From assembly GCA_026706385.1 (NCBI GenBank), contig JAPOYV010000087.1, forward strand, positions 1 through 64,000: DNA of 64,000 bases, given 5' to 3'. The translations under genes were made by a program, and so were the position numbers. This document shows, one piece after another, positions 8,351-16,612 of the stretch. Each line of letters starts with the position of its first letter. The stretch's first letter is position 1. The notes beneath the pieces are model-generated. The model saw only the letters and a program-made list of their open reading frames with translations, did no database searches and was not told the DNA's origin. The DNA comes from Gammaproteobacteria bacterium (lineage in GTDB: Bacteria; Pseudomonadota; Gammaproteobacteria; Pseudomonadales; Azotimanducaceae).

Positions 8351-9514
8351 ATGAGCGAAATCCGCAACTTCCGCATCGACGTCGGCGACGACGAACTGGC
8401 CGACCTGCGCACGCGCCTAGCCGAGACGCGATGGCCGGACGCCGAAACCCCGGACGACTGGAGCCAGGGACTGCCGCTGGCCTACGCCCACGAACTGCGC
8501 GACTACTGGTTGAACGACTACGACTGGCGTGCCCGCGAGGCGCACTTCAACAGTTTTCCGCAGTACATCACGACCATCGACGGGCTCGACGTCCACTTCA
8601 TTCACCGCAAGAGCGACAACCCGGGCGCCCCGCCGCTTCTCATCACCCACGGGTGGCCGGGATCGGTCGTGGAGTTTCACAAGATCATCGAGCCGCTCGC
8701 CGACCCGACGGCCCACGGTGGCGATGCGGCCGACGCGTTCAACGTCATCTGCCCCTCCCTGCCCGGCTACGGGTTCTCGGGCAAGCCCGAGGCGACCGGC
8801 TGGGGCGTCGGCAAGATCGCCTCGGTGTGGGACACCCTCATGCAGCGCATCGGCTACGACCGGTACTACGCCCAGGGCGGCGACTGGGGCGCCGCCGTCA
8901 CCACGGCGATTGCGATGCAGGACAAGGGCGCTTGCACGGGCATCCACGTCAACATGCCAAGCGCCGGTCCGACCCAGGAAGCGCGGGACAACCCGACCGA
9001 GCGCGACAAGCAGGCCTTCGAGGGCGGGCGCTACTACAACGCTTGGGGTTCCGGCTACTCGAAGCAGCAGAGCACGCGTCCCCAAACGCTGGGCTACGGT
9101 CTGGTCGACTCGCCAATGGGGCAGGCCACGTGGATCATCGAGAAGTTCCTCGAATGGACGGACTGCGAGGACGCCGACGGCAACAAGCACCCCGAGAACG
9201 TACTGAGCCGCGACGAACTCCTCGACAACGTCATGTTCTATTGGCTGACCGCAACCGGCGCCTCATCCGGGAGGCTGTACTGGGAGAGCTTCAACCGCAC
9301 GTTCGGTGGCGGGAACCAGGACAAAGTCATGCTGCCCACCGGTTGCAGCATCTTCCCCAAGGAGATCGTGCCCACGCCTCGAAGCTGGGCCGAGCAACGC
9401 TACGGCAACATCGTCTACTGGAACGAACTCGACAAGGGCGGCCACTTCGCGGCCTTCGAGCAGCCGGAACTCTTTGTCGATGAACTCCGCGAGTGCTTCC
9501 GGCTGATGCGTTAA
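8351..9514 (+). CDS. Epoxide hydrolase-like alpha/beta hydrolase
   Basis: 387 residues. The N-terminal epoxide-hydrolase (EHN) domain opens IRNFRIDVGDDELADLRTRL, as in microsomal-type enzymes. The alpha/beta-hydrolase core has the oxyanion-hole loop HGWPGS (100-105), the nucleophile elbow GGDWG with D178, and the C-terminal catalytic histidine in GGHFAAFE around residue 367. An aspartate nucleophile fits epoxide hydrolysis to diols rather than ester cleavage. The length and the YGFSGKP segment match bacterial members. It follows dapD by 3 bases. Juvenile-hormone or fatty-epoxide type substrates are known in the family; the natural substrate here is unknown. Confidence 0.9.
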   Translation: MSEIRNFRIDVGDDELADLRTRLAETRWPDAETPDDWSQGLPLAYAHELRDYWLNDYDWRAREAHFNSFPQYITTIDGLDVHFIHRKSDNPGAPPLLITHGWPGSVVEFHKIIEPLADPTAHGGDAADAFNVICPSLPGYGFSGKPEATGWGVGKIASVWDTLMQRIGYDRYYAQGGDWGAAVTTAIAMQDKGACTGIHVNMPSAGPTQEARDNPTERDKQAFEGGRYYNAWGSGYSKQQSTRPQTLGYGLVDSPMGQATWIIEKFLEWTDCEDADGNKHPENVLSRDELLDNVMFYWLTATGASSGRLYWESFNRTFGGGNQDKVMLPTGCSIFPKEIVPTPRSWAEQRYGNIVYWNELDKGGHFAAFEQPELFVDELRECFRLMR

Positions 9515-9556
9515 GCTCGAAGACGCAACTCAAGCTACTAGGCGAGGAGGGGAACG

Positions 9557-9907
9557 ATGGGCATTTCCGTCGACCACGGCTATTTCACCGAGCAGAGCGA
9601 AGCCCGCGCCGAGATGGAGGCAGCCGGGCTCCATATCCATGAAGTCGATGCACCGCCGAGCGGGGGCACGCCGATCCATTGGCACGACGTCGGCATACAC
9701 TTCTACGTCGAAGAGGGCGTGTTCCGATTCCAGGATCCGGCGGACGGCACGCTCCACGAGTGCGGGCCTGGCAGCCGATTCATCATTCCGGAACGCACAC
9801 TGCATATCGAGGAGGAGCACCACGGCTACAAGGGCGTCGTCGGCATGACGAAGGACCCGGTGCCGCAACCGTTCGTGAGACCGCCGGAGGAACTCAAGGC
9901 GGCATGA
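9557..9907 (+). CDS. Small cupin-domain protein
   Basis: 116 residues forming one cupin barrel. The metal-binding stretch is PIHWHDVGIHFYVEEGVFRF (two histidines, a further histidine and a glutamate), with the second motif around GPGSRFIIPERTLHIEEEHHG. The function cannot be named; small cupins act as isomerases, dioxygenases or sensors. A GGAGG-like sequence precedes the ATG at 9557. Its stop overlaps the start of the next gene (ATGA at 9904-9907), so it is translationally coupled to a Gfo/Idh/MocA oxidoreductase. This suggests both act on the same small sugar-like or acid metabolite. Confidence 0.8.
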   Translation: MGISVDHGYFTEQSEARAEMEAAGLHIHEVDAPPSGGTPIHWHDVGIHFYVEEGVFRFQDPADGTLHECGPGSRFIIPERTLHIEEEHHGYKGVVGMTKDPVPQPFVRPPEELKAA

Positions 9908-10959
9908 CCCGGAAGGACAAGAAGCTCCGCTACGGCTTCATCGGCGCGGGCGGGATCGCCGGCGCGCACCTGACCGAACTCGTCAAGCGCGACGACGTGG
10001 AACTCGTCGCGATGGCCGACGTCGCCGAGGCGCCCATGCTGCGCCATCGCGATCGCTTCGGCATCGAAGGCATGTACGCCGACTGGACGGAGATGCTCGC
10101 CAAGGAAGACCTCGACGCGGTCTCGGTGTGTACGCCGAACAAGCTGCACGAACAGCCCACCATCGACGCGTTGAACGCCGGCTGCCACGTTCTGTGCGAA
10201 AAGCCGTTGGCGCACACCGCGGCCGCCGGCGAGCGCATGCTGCAGACGGCCAACGACACGGGCCGGAAGCTCGTGATCGGCTTCCAGTATCGCTACCACC
10301 CGCGCACCCAGTTCCTGCGTCGCGCCTTCGACGACGGTCAGTTCGGCAACATCCTGTTCGGTCGGGTCAAGGCCTTGCGCCGCCGCGGCATCCCCAACTG
10401 GGGCGTATTCGGCCGCAAGGACTTACAAGGCGGCGGACCGCTCATCGACATCGGCGTGCACGTCCTGGAGATGACCCACTACGCCATGGGGACGCCTAGG
10501 CCGGTGAGCGCATCGGCGGACATGTTCACCTACATCGGCGACAAGCCATCGGACGAGATCGAGTCCATGTGGAAGGGCTGGGACCACGAGACCTACACGG
10601 TGGAGGATCTCGCCGTCGGCCGCATCCGTTTCGAGACCGGGGCCGTGATCCACATCGAGGCCTGTTTCGCCGCCCACATCGAAAAGAACGAATGGAATTT
10701 CGAACTCATGGGCGACGAAGGCGGCGGTAGCTGGGATCCGCCGGGCATCTTCCGCGACGAGCACGGCCACATGGTCAACAAGGCGCCCGGCTGGCTTGGC
10801 CAGGGCGACATCTTCCGGCGCAAGATGCACAACTTCGTCGACCACTGCCTCTATGACAAGCCAAGCCTGGCGCCGGGCGAGGACGGGCTCGCCGTGCAGC
10901 GGATGCTCGATGCGCTCTACCGCTCCGCGGAGAGCGGCGGCGGCGAGGTCGACGTGTAG
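9904..10959 (+). CDS. Gfo/Idh/MocA-family oxidoreductase (cupin-coupled)
   Basis: 351 residues. The Rossmann motif GFIGAGGIAGAHL is at about 11-23, CTPNKLHEQ and the CEKPLAH segment with the conserved lysine follow, and the C-terminal domain has IGFQYRYHPRTQFLRRA and GGGPLIDIGVHVLEMTHYAMG. It is an NAD(P)-dependent oxidoreductase of unknown substrate, probably a sugar or polyol derivative. The ATG at 9904 overlaps the stop of the cupin gene by 4 bases, so the two form a unit. It is the second Gfo/Idh/MocA protein here and clearly a different subfamily from the one at 5799. Confidence 0.9.
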   Translation: MTRKDKKLRYGFIGAGGIAGAHLTELVKRDDVELVAMADVAEAPMLRHRDRFGIEGMYADWTEMLAKEDLDAVSVCTPNKLHEQPTIDALNAGCHVLCEKPLAHTAAAGERMLQTANDTGRKLVIGFQYRYHPRTQFLRRAFDDGQFGNILFGRVKALRRRGIPNWGVFGRKDLQGGGPLIDIGVHVLEMTHYAMGTPRPVSASADMFTYIGDKPSDEIESMWKGWDHETYTVEDLAVGRIRFETGAVIHIEACFAAHIEKNEWNFELMGDEGGGSWDPPGIFRDEHGHMVNKAPGWLGQGDIFRRKMHNFVDHCLYDKPSLAPGEDGLAVQRMLDALYRSAESGGGEVDV

Positions 10960-11026
10960 GAGCTACTTCATGCCTGGGCCGGCCGCCTCCGACGAGACCA
11001 CGTAACCCCCTCGCGGCTCGCGAATC

Positions 11027-11137
11027 TCAAGGTCGCCGGTGATCCCCTCGGCCGCCCGCAGCATAGGCGGTCGATTTGCCTGACCCGTTCGGGCCGCCGA
11101 AGATGGTGAAGCGTGGGCTAGGGGCAGCGGGCTTCAT
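11027..11137 (-). pseudogene. Truncated zeta-type toxin (P-loop fragment)
   Basis: The minus-strand translation from the ATG at 11137 reads MKPAAPSPRFTIFGGPNGSG then KSTAYA, the N-terminal beta strand and Walker A motif of zeta-toxin/UDP-GlcNAc kinase-like proteins. It then runs into unrelated sequence and stops at 11027, after about 36 residues instead of roughly 190 or more. Beyond this point the other frame (11064 down to 10963) encodes a 33-residue tail, MLRAAEGITGDLEIREPRGG and onward, that I do not recognise. It may be the end of a different gene joined by a deletion. The start overlaps the preceding 83-residue gene by 20 bases, typical of antitoxin-toxin pairs. Confidence 0.65.
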
Positions 11138-11369
11138 CGGACGCCACCTTGTAGCGCCGGAAGAGCGCCTCCATGGCGGCACGGTCGCTCGGCAACGGCG
11201 TGTGCATCCCATCCGGGTGGTAGAGGACGGGCTTGCCGTCGATCTCGATCACCCGGGAGATCCCCAGGCGATCACATTCCTCGTTGAACTTGCGCCCGCC
11301 TTCATCCAGAACGGCCATGAACTCAACGGGATCCAAGTCCTCGAGTTTCCGTTTGCGGGTTGTTTGCAT
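11118..11369 (-). CDS. Small protein, probable antitoxin partner of a lost zeta-type toxin
   Basis: 83 residues beginning MQTTRKRKLEDLDPVEFMAV and containing RLGISRVIEIDGKPVLYHPD. It is charged, has no signal peptide or membrane segment, and I do not recognise a named domain. Its role is inferred only from position: it is immediately upstream of, and overlaps by 20 bases, the start of a zeta-toxin-like P-loop fragment on the same strand. If that pair was a toxin-antitoxin module, this would be the surviving antitoxin half. It could instead be an independent small regulator. Confidence 0.55.
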   Translation of the reverse strand: MQTTRKRKLEDLDPVEFMAVLDEGGRKFNEECDRLGISRVIEIDGKPVLYHPDGMHTPLPSDRAAMEALFRRYKVASDEARCP

Positions 11370-11392
11370 ATCGCGCCTTCGACCGCCGGGCG

Positions 11393-12187
11393 TCAGAGAA
11401 TGCAGACCGCCCGGAACTCCACGCTCCGTCGTCCCGGATGGTTCTCGCCGACCGCGGGGTCGTAGAACGCGGTGTGCGGGCAGACCTTGGGCATGCCCGG
11501 CCGGGAGTCGTACTGCTTGAACACGATCGCTTCGCCCGGGCGCATGTTAGCGATGTAGTAGAAGCGGTGGTTCTCATTCCAGGTCGGAATGGCCGCGAAA
11601 CCGCCTTCCGCGCGCGGCGTGAAGTAGTACTCCTGGAAGTCGTCGTCGGTGAGCGTCGAGGCATCGATGACGGTCAGTTGGTTCTGTTCGGCCGGTCGGT
11701 CGATCGGCGCCCAGATGTTGAACCAGAGGTAGTCGAGCCTGTCGACATCCACATTGTCGCGACCGTGCGCCTTCAACAGGTTCGAAACCCGCTCCGCGTT
11801 CGGGGCCATGGGATAGTCGCAATGCACGTAGCGGGAGTAGGCGCCGAGGAAGGTCTTGGGGTCTTCGGTCCGGGTCTGGTGGTTCTGCACGTAGACCTCG
11901 CGCGCACCGGTCAGCTCGCGCAGCAACGGCGCGATGGCCGTCTCGTAGCTGGACTTCACCGCATCGCCGTCGGTGTAGTCCGTGACGTGCGGCTCGTAGG
12001 CCGAATAGGTGAAGCCGTTGCGCTCGATGTCGATGGAGGCGTCGGCCACGAGCGGCCGCGCGTCGGTGATCGTCACGTCGCGTTTCGTCGTGTTCTGATG
12101 CCGCGTCTCCTTCGAGTAGATGAAGGCCCTGTCAGGACGCGTTTTCCACTCGTCGCTGAGATAGCGGACTGCCGCTCGCAGTGTCAT
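11393..12187 (-). CDS. CmcJ/NvfI-family (GA4 desaturase/AsaB-like) oxidoreductase
   Basis: 264 residues. The C-terminal block EAIVFKQYDSRPGMPKVCPH, then TAFYDP and RRSVEFRAVCIL, is the hallmark of the CmcJ/AsaB/GA4-desaturase-like family, which includes hydroxylases or methylation-linked oxidoreductases of secondary metabolism with a 2OG-oxygenase-like fold. The conserved VQNHQTR, YVHCDYP and YLWFNIWAPI segments also fit. The ATG at 12187 was chosen because it gives a normal N-terminus (MTLRAAVRYL); the open frame upstream is low-complexity antisense. There is no biosynthetic cluster around it, so its substrate is unknown. Confidence 0.78.
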   Translation of the reverse strand: MTLRAAVRYLSDEWKTRPDRAFIYSKETRHQNTTKRDVTITDARPLVADASIDIERNGFTYSAYEPHVTDYTDGDAVKSSYETAIAPLLRELTGAREVYVQNHQTRTEDPKTFLGAYSRYVHCDYPMAPNAERVSNLLKAHGRDNVDVDRLDYLWFNIWAPIDRPAEQNQLTVIDASTLTDDDFQEYYFTPRAEGGFAAIPTWNENHRFYYIANMRPGEAIVFKQYDSRPGMPKVCPHTAFYDPAVGENHPGRRSVEFRAVCIL

Positions 12188-12261
12188 CTGCCGCCCCCCG
12201 TAGAGAACGGAGGATTCTACGCGCGTCGTTGGCGCGACGCGATGCAGCGTGCTCTGCTTCC

Positions 12262-13053
12262 CTAGAACTCCCAGACGAGCAGCGCCTGGACGGCGTTCTC
12301 GTCCGTCGAGTCGTCGCCGAGCTTGTTCATCCAGAACTGGTACTCGACGCCGATCGCGATCGCCTCGTTCAGATGCCACTGCAACTGCGGCTGCGCGAGG
12401 ATCCAGGCATCGACCTCGCCGCCGAGTTCGTTGGTCCGTTCGCCGACGAATTCGACGTGCCCCTCGATGCTGAAGTCCGTTCCGCCGATCTGGAACGGTC
12501 GCGCGAAGTTGAAGTCGACGAGAACGGTGTCGTCCTCCGAGGGTGCCCCGCCGGATGCGATGCCTTCGCTGCGGTCCATGAGCGCCATCACGTCGAGGTT
12601 CGCGAACGCAAAGCCATCAAGGCCGAGCGCCAAGCGGAAGCCGGCAGCGTACTTGCGCACATTCGCGTCGGCGGACCAGTTGCCACCGCCGATCAAGCCG
12701 ACGTCTGAAACCGGGCCGAAGGCCATCGCCCAGCCGGTCATCTTACCCAGGCTCAGGTTCGCATACGCTTCACCGTAGGCATCGAAATCCTGGAAGGCGC
12801 TTTCCCGCGAATCCAGCACGTCGACGAAGGCGAACGTGTCGCCGTACTTCCAGCCGCTCGCGTGCTGCAACGTATAGATGACGTGGGTCGCCGTCCCACC
12901 GCCGGCGAAAGCCGGAACGTCCAAACGGCCAAACTGAAGGTGCAACTCGGTGTTGCTCCACTCGGCCGCATCCACCGCCATGCTCCACAGAAGCGCGGCA
13001 AACGCATTCCCGCACCGGGCTAGACAACGGTGGTTCGGCTTCGAGTCAGTCAA
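12262..13053 (-). CDS. Tsx-like outer membrane channel protein
   Basis: 263 residues with an N-terminal export signal (RCGNAFAALLWSMAVDA then AEWSN) and a mature part rich in alternating polar/hydrophobic strands. It ends in an aromatic residue (LLVWEF), as expected for outer membrane beta-barrels. THVIYTLQHASGWKYGDTF, FVDVLDS and ANLSLGKMTG resemble the nucleoside-specific channel family (Tsx/OmpK). The start is a TTG at 13053, overlapping the end of the PHP-domain gene by 8 bases, so both are likely translated from one message. A role in nucleoside or small-solute uptake is inferred from the family. Confidence 0.65.
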   Translation of the reverse strand: MTDSKPNHRCLARCGNAFAALLWSMAVDAAEWSNTELHLQFGRLDVPAFAGGGTATHVIYTLQHASGWKYGDTFAFVDVLDSRESAFQDFDAYGEAYANLSLGKMTGWAMAFGPVSDVGLIGGGNWSADANVRKYAAGFRLALGLDGFAFANLDVMALMDRSEGIASGGAPSEDDTVLVDFNFARPFQIGGTDFSIEGHVEFVGERTNELGGEVDAWILAQPQLQWHLNEAIAIGVEYQFWMNKLGDDSTDENAVQALLVWEF

Positions 13054-14671
13054 ATCGCAGGCTTTCCACGAGTCGGGCGATGTGCGCCATTTGCCGTTGC
13101 GGATGGGCGGCCACCCAGACCACCTTGCCGTCTTCCACCGCGGAAACGATCTGCGTCTTCAGCTCCAGGCTTGACGGGGTGTAGAACCATGCCACCTCCG
13201 ACCGGTAGGCCGGCGTACCGTCGGCAAGCGTGATCGGTCGGTTCTCGGTGACGTCGAAATCCGACCCCAAGTGCGCCACCGTTTCCATGAACAGCGCAGC
13301 CACCGCATCCAGCGCGACGACCTCGTCGACGAAGACCCCGAACGTCACGCCGTCCGGCGTCTGTGCGGCGAAGACCTCGCCCAGCTCGGCCGGCGCGTCG
13401 ATATTCGTACCCGGCGGAAACTCGATCGTGAACGACGGGTCGCCGTCGTAGGTGTACGACTTCGGCAGCGACATGCCCTCCACCGGGCGGCGCAACGTCA
13501 CCTCGGCGTGCGTATTGGGGGTGGTCAGCGCATTCAGGACTTCGAAGGTCAGCACGACTTCGTCGCTCGCAGTCGCCGGCTTTACAAGTAGCTCGGCGAC
13601 GCCCTGGGGTGGCACGTCCACCAGGTCGGCCCGGCGGTGCAGCGACTGCGCGTCAGTCGACAGATGACGGAGTCGAAGCGGCGCATCCATGGTGTTGCGC
13701 AACGTCACGCCGACGACCCCTACGCCTTCGCGCACTGCCCGTTCCATGGTGAGGCCAGCCTTCAGGAGCGCGTCCAATGGTGCGTCGCGCCCAATCAGGA
13801 GGTCATTGAACCAGATGACGGTGCGTTGCGCGAAGAGCGCCTCCTTGATCGCATCCGCAGAACGCTCGGATGCGAGGACCAGGGTGACCGGCCGGTGACC
13901 GCCGCCCGCGATGTCGTAGTCCCAATCGACGAGGTTGTGAACATCCGACGTGCCGATGAACGTCAGGTCGTGCTCGACGGCGATGCGGTGCGCCTCCTCG
14001 TTGTAGGTCTGGCCGTTGACGATCTCGATGCCGTGCAATTGGCCTTGATCGATCAAAGCGCGATGCACGTCGGCCAACTCGGTGCGCAAGCCGGGAGTCG
14101 CCGTGAACGCCCACGGGTGGTTCCAGAACACGAACGCGCCTTGCGCATTGGCCTCGGCAACCGCCTTCTCCGGCGTCCACTCCGAACGGAAGGCGGACAG
14201 CTCTGGGCCAGAACGGTCACCGACCGGCCACAGCGCATTGGCGTCGGTAATGAACACGGCATTCATGTGTCCATGCGGCGCATCGCGCGTGATCTCGGAG
14301 CCCGCCACCACGAGCAGGCCGGTGCCGGCGGCTGACTGCAACGCCTCCCCGACCGCGTCGTTGCGATCGCGGTTCGGTATGAACAGACGATGCGGCTGGT
14401 ACTCGAGGTGCTCCGTGATCGCCAGCACATCCAGGCCGTCGCGGAGCCCCTCGGCGACACGGACGTTCGGCCAAACGTGACCGTCGGAGAAGACCGAATG
14501 CGTGTGCAGGTCCGTGACCAGCGTGACGTAGTCATCGGTGTCTGGGAAATCGATCGTACGCGCCTCGTCATCGTCCGCGCCGACCGTACCGTGGGCATGG
14601 AGACCACCCGTGGTCGCAATCGCGACGACACCGACGGCGACCTTCAGCAGACGCCTTGTACTCTTCAACAT
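13046..14671 (-). CDS. Secreted PHP-domain phosphoesterase-like protein
   Basis: 541 residues with an N-terminal signal peptide (KSTRRLLKVAVGVVAIATTG, cleavage near LHAHG). The PHP metal-binding motifs are complete: D54-L-H56-T-H58 with D63 (DLHTHSVFSDGH), E87-H88 (AITEHLEY), E126 with H133/H135 (GSEITRDAPHGHM), H185 (WNHPWAF) and D243-V-H245 (GTSDVHN). This predicts a trinuclear metal phosphoesterase acting outside the cytoplasm. The C-terminal 250 residues are a separate domain I do not recognise. An AGGGGG ribosome site precedes the ATG at 14671. It is co-directional and overlapping with the Tsx-like porin, suggesting a nucleotide or phosphoester scavenging pair. Confidence 0.82.
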   Translation of the reverse strand: MLKSTRRLLKVAVGVVAIATTGGLHAHGTVGADDDEARTIDFPDTDDYVTLVTDLHTHSVFSDGHVWPNVRVAEGLRDGLDVLAITEHLEYQPHRLFIPNRDRNDAVGEALQSAAGTGLLVVAGSEITRDAPHGHMNAVFITDANALWPVGDRSGPELSAFRSEWTPEKAVAEANAQGAFVFWNHPWAFTATPGLRTELADVHRALIDQGQLHGIEIVNGQTYNEEAHRIAVEHDLTFIGTSDVHNLVDWDYDIAGGGHRPVTLVLASERSADAIKEALFAQRTVIWFNDLLIGRDAPLDALLKAGLTMERAVREGVGVVGVTLRNTMDAPLRLRHLSTDAQSLHRRADLVDVPPQGVAELLVKPATASDEVVLTFEVLNALTTPNTHAEVTLRRPVEGMSLPKSYTYDGDPSFTIEFPPGTNIDAPAELGEVFAAQTPDGVTFGVFVDEVVALDAVAALFMETVAHLGSDFDVTENRPITLADGTPAYRSEVAWFYTPSSLELKTQIVSAVEDGKVVWVAAHPQRQMAHIARLVESLRFD

Positions 14672-14784
14672 GACAGCCCCCTAAATGAAGAAAAAACAGC
14701 ACCTTCGCGGTGCCGCAACCGTGTCAAACTACGCGGCCCCACGATGGCACCCAGGCCACGAGGTCCGAATGTGGAGGTACGACG

Positions 14785-15561
14785 TTGAGCTACCGTGAAA
14801 TCCGCTATGGCGTCGAAGGACCCATGGCGCTTGTCACCATCAACCGGCCCGAGAAGCATAACGCGATCTCGCTCGACACGTTGCGGGAGTTGCAGGAGGC
14901 CGTTGCGGAAGCGGCCGCGGACGACGCGGTCAAAGTGATCACGGTGACCGGCGCGGGTGGTCGCGCCTTCGCCTCCGGTTCAGACCTTTCCGAGGTGACT
15001 GAACGGGACTTCAGGAAGGCGCTGGAGCCGATCGTCCAAGGATTGGCTGAGCAGCTCGAGCGGACACCGAAGCCGACAATCGCTGCGATCGACGGCATCT
15101 GCATGGGCGGGGGTCTCGAAGTCGCCCTCGGCTGCGATCTCCGCATCGCCACGCCGACCTCCCGTTTCGCCACGCCCGAGGGCAAGCTCGGCATCATCCC
15201 CGGCGGCGGTGCCACCGCCCGCCTACCGCGGATCGTGGGCCGCGGTTGGGCGATGGAGATGATGCTCATGGGCGAACCCATCGACGCCGAGCGGGCCCTG
15301 TCGATCGGCCTCGTGACACGAATCGTCCCCAAGGAGGAACTGCTCTCCGAGGCACGCCGCATGGCCGACCACCTGGCGACCTTCGCACCGTTCGTGCCGC
15401 GCACCATGAAGGCCATGGTGCACTTCGGCATGGAGGCGAGCCTTGCCGGGGCGCTCATGCTGGAGAAGTACGCGCAAGGGGCCCTAGTGCAGACCGAAGA
15501 CAAGAAGGAAGGCATTGCCGCGTTCCTCGAGAAGCGCAAACCCGAGTTCAAGGGTCACTAG
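14785..15561 (+). CDS. Enoyl-CoA hydratase/isomerase (crotonase) family protein
   Basis: 258 residues with the crotonase fold. The first oxyanion-hole segment is AFASGSDL (61-68), and the second is CMGGGLEVALGCDLRIA (106-122) with E112, one of the usual catalytic glutamate positions; ATPEGKLGIIPGGG (129-142) supplies E132. This predicts CoA-ester hydration, isomerisation or a related reaction. The start is a TTG at 14785: a clear GGAGG at 14773-14777 sits 7 bases in front, and the residues translated further upstream are not protein-like. It reads away from the PHP gene and precedes two MaoC-like genes on the same strand. Confidence 0.9.
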   Translation: MSYREIRYGVEGPMALVTINRPEKHNAISLDTLRELQEAVAEAAADDAVKVITVTGAGGRAFASGSDLSEVTERDFRKALEPIVQGLAEQLERTPKPTIAAIDGICMGGGLEVALGCDLRIATPTSRFATPEGKLGIIPGGGATARLPRIVGRGWAMEMMLMGEPIDAERALSIGLVTRIVPKEELLSEARRMADHLATFAPFVPRTMKAMVHFGMEASLAGALMLEKYAQGALVQTEDKKEGIAAFLEKRKPEFKGH

Positions 15562-15664
15562 GCTGCGCGAACCAGCGTATCCCGAGCCGCGCCACTTTTG
15601 CTAAGTTACGCCGCTGCGGCGCGGCTGCCGCATCAGTCACTCATACGCAAGCGAAGGGAGGAAC

Positions 15665-16174
15665 ATGGCTGTAGAGAAATTCACGGTGGAGGCGAGCCAC
15701 ATCATGATGTTTGCGCGCTCCGTCGGCGACGACAACCAGGTCTACTACGACGAGGACTACGCCAAGGGCACGGAACCGGGCAGCATCATCGCGCCGCCGA
15801 CGTTCGCCCAAGCCAGCGCGCAGTTCGATCCCAACTACGGCCTGCGCCCGAGCATCGACGGCGACGGCTGGTTCGGTTCCGGCGGCAAGCCGAGCGGCGC
15901 GAAACCCCGCGAAGGTGGCGGCGGCGGGGGTGGTGGCGGCGGAGGTGGCGGCCTCCATGCCGAGCAGCGTTTCATCTACCACCGCCACATGAAGCCGGGC
16001 GACGTGTTGTCGGCGACCACCAGGCCGGGCGAGACCTGGGAGAAGCAGGGCCGCCGTTCGGGCAAGCTGGTTTTCAGCGAATCCGTCACCGAGTACCGGG
16101 ACCAGAACGGCGACCTCGTCGTCACCGCCATCGGCGTGGGCGTGCGTACCGAACGCCCTGTTGACCAAGGCTAA
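15665..16174 (+). CDS. MaoC-type N-terminal dehydratase-like protein with a 13-glycine run
   Basis: 169 residues resembling the FAS1-type/MaoC_dehydrat_N hot-dog domain: FTVEASHIMMFARSVGDDNQ and IIAPPTFAQASAQFDP near the start and FIYHRHMKPGDVLSATTRPG in the second half. Residues 84-96 are an uninterrupted run of 13 glycines (15914-15952) encoded by mixed GGN codons, inserted between the two halves. It is 12 bases upstream of a complete MaoC protein. In this family the two half-size hot-dog proteins usually pair to form an (R)-hydratase, so they probably form one heteromeric enzyme. Confidence 0.78.
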   Translation: MAVEKFTVEASHIMMFARSVGDDNQVYYDEDYAKGTEPGSIIAPPTFAQASAQFDPNYGLRPSIDGDGWFGSGGKPSGAKPREGGGGGGGGGGGGGLHAEQRFIYHRHMKPGDVLSATTRPGETWEKQGRRSGKLVFSESVTEYRDQNGDLVVTAIGVGVRTERPVDQG

Positions 16175-16186
16175 GGGGGATCAGCG

Positions 16187-16597
16187 ATGGCACTGCAAGC
16201 AAGCGACTTGAACGTCGGCGACACCTACACGGAACGGCTCGTCGAGGACCTGAAACGCACCCAGATCGTCATGTACGCGGGCGCATCGGGAGACTACAAC
16301 CCCGTGCACACCGACGAGGTCTTCACCAAGGAGGTGGCCGGCTATCCGAGCGTGTTCGCGCACGGCATGCTGACCATGGGCATGACCGGCAAGATGGTCA
16401 CCAACTACGTCGGCGACGGTCGACTGACCGAGTACGGCGTGCGCTTCACCAGCCAGGTGTTTCCGGGCGATACGCTCGATGCGACGGCCACCGTGGTCGG
16501 TGTGACGAACGGGATCGTGGATCTCGACATCTCGACCGTGAACCAGGACGGCGTCGAGGTCTTGAAGGGATCGGCAAAGGCCCGGGTCGACGACTGA
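16187..16597 (+). CDS. MaoC-like (R)-specific enoyl-CoA hydratase/dehydratase
   Basis: 136 residues, a single hot-dog fold. The hydratase-2 catalytic motif is clear: YAGASGDYNPVHTDEVF with D36 and H41, followed by VFAHGMLTMGMTGKMV. It hydrates trans-2-enoyl-CoA or dehydrates 3-hydroxyacyl-CoA. An AAGGGGGATCAG leader precedes the ATG. It follows the glycine-tract MaoC partner by 12 bases and an enoyl-CoA hydratase further upstream, so this stretch looks like a small CoA-thioester catabolic unit. The acyl chain specificity is unknown. Confidence 0.9.
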   Translation: MALQASDLNVGDTYTERLVEDLKRTQIVMYAGASGDYNPVHTDEVFTKEVAGYPSVFAHGMLTMGMTGKMVTNYVGDGRLTEYGVRFTSQVFPGDTLDATATVVGVTNGIVDLDISTVNQDGVEVLKGSAKARVDD

Positions 16598-16612
16598 TCG
16601 GATTCCAGAACG

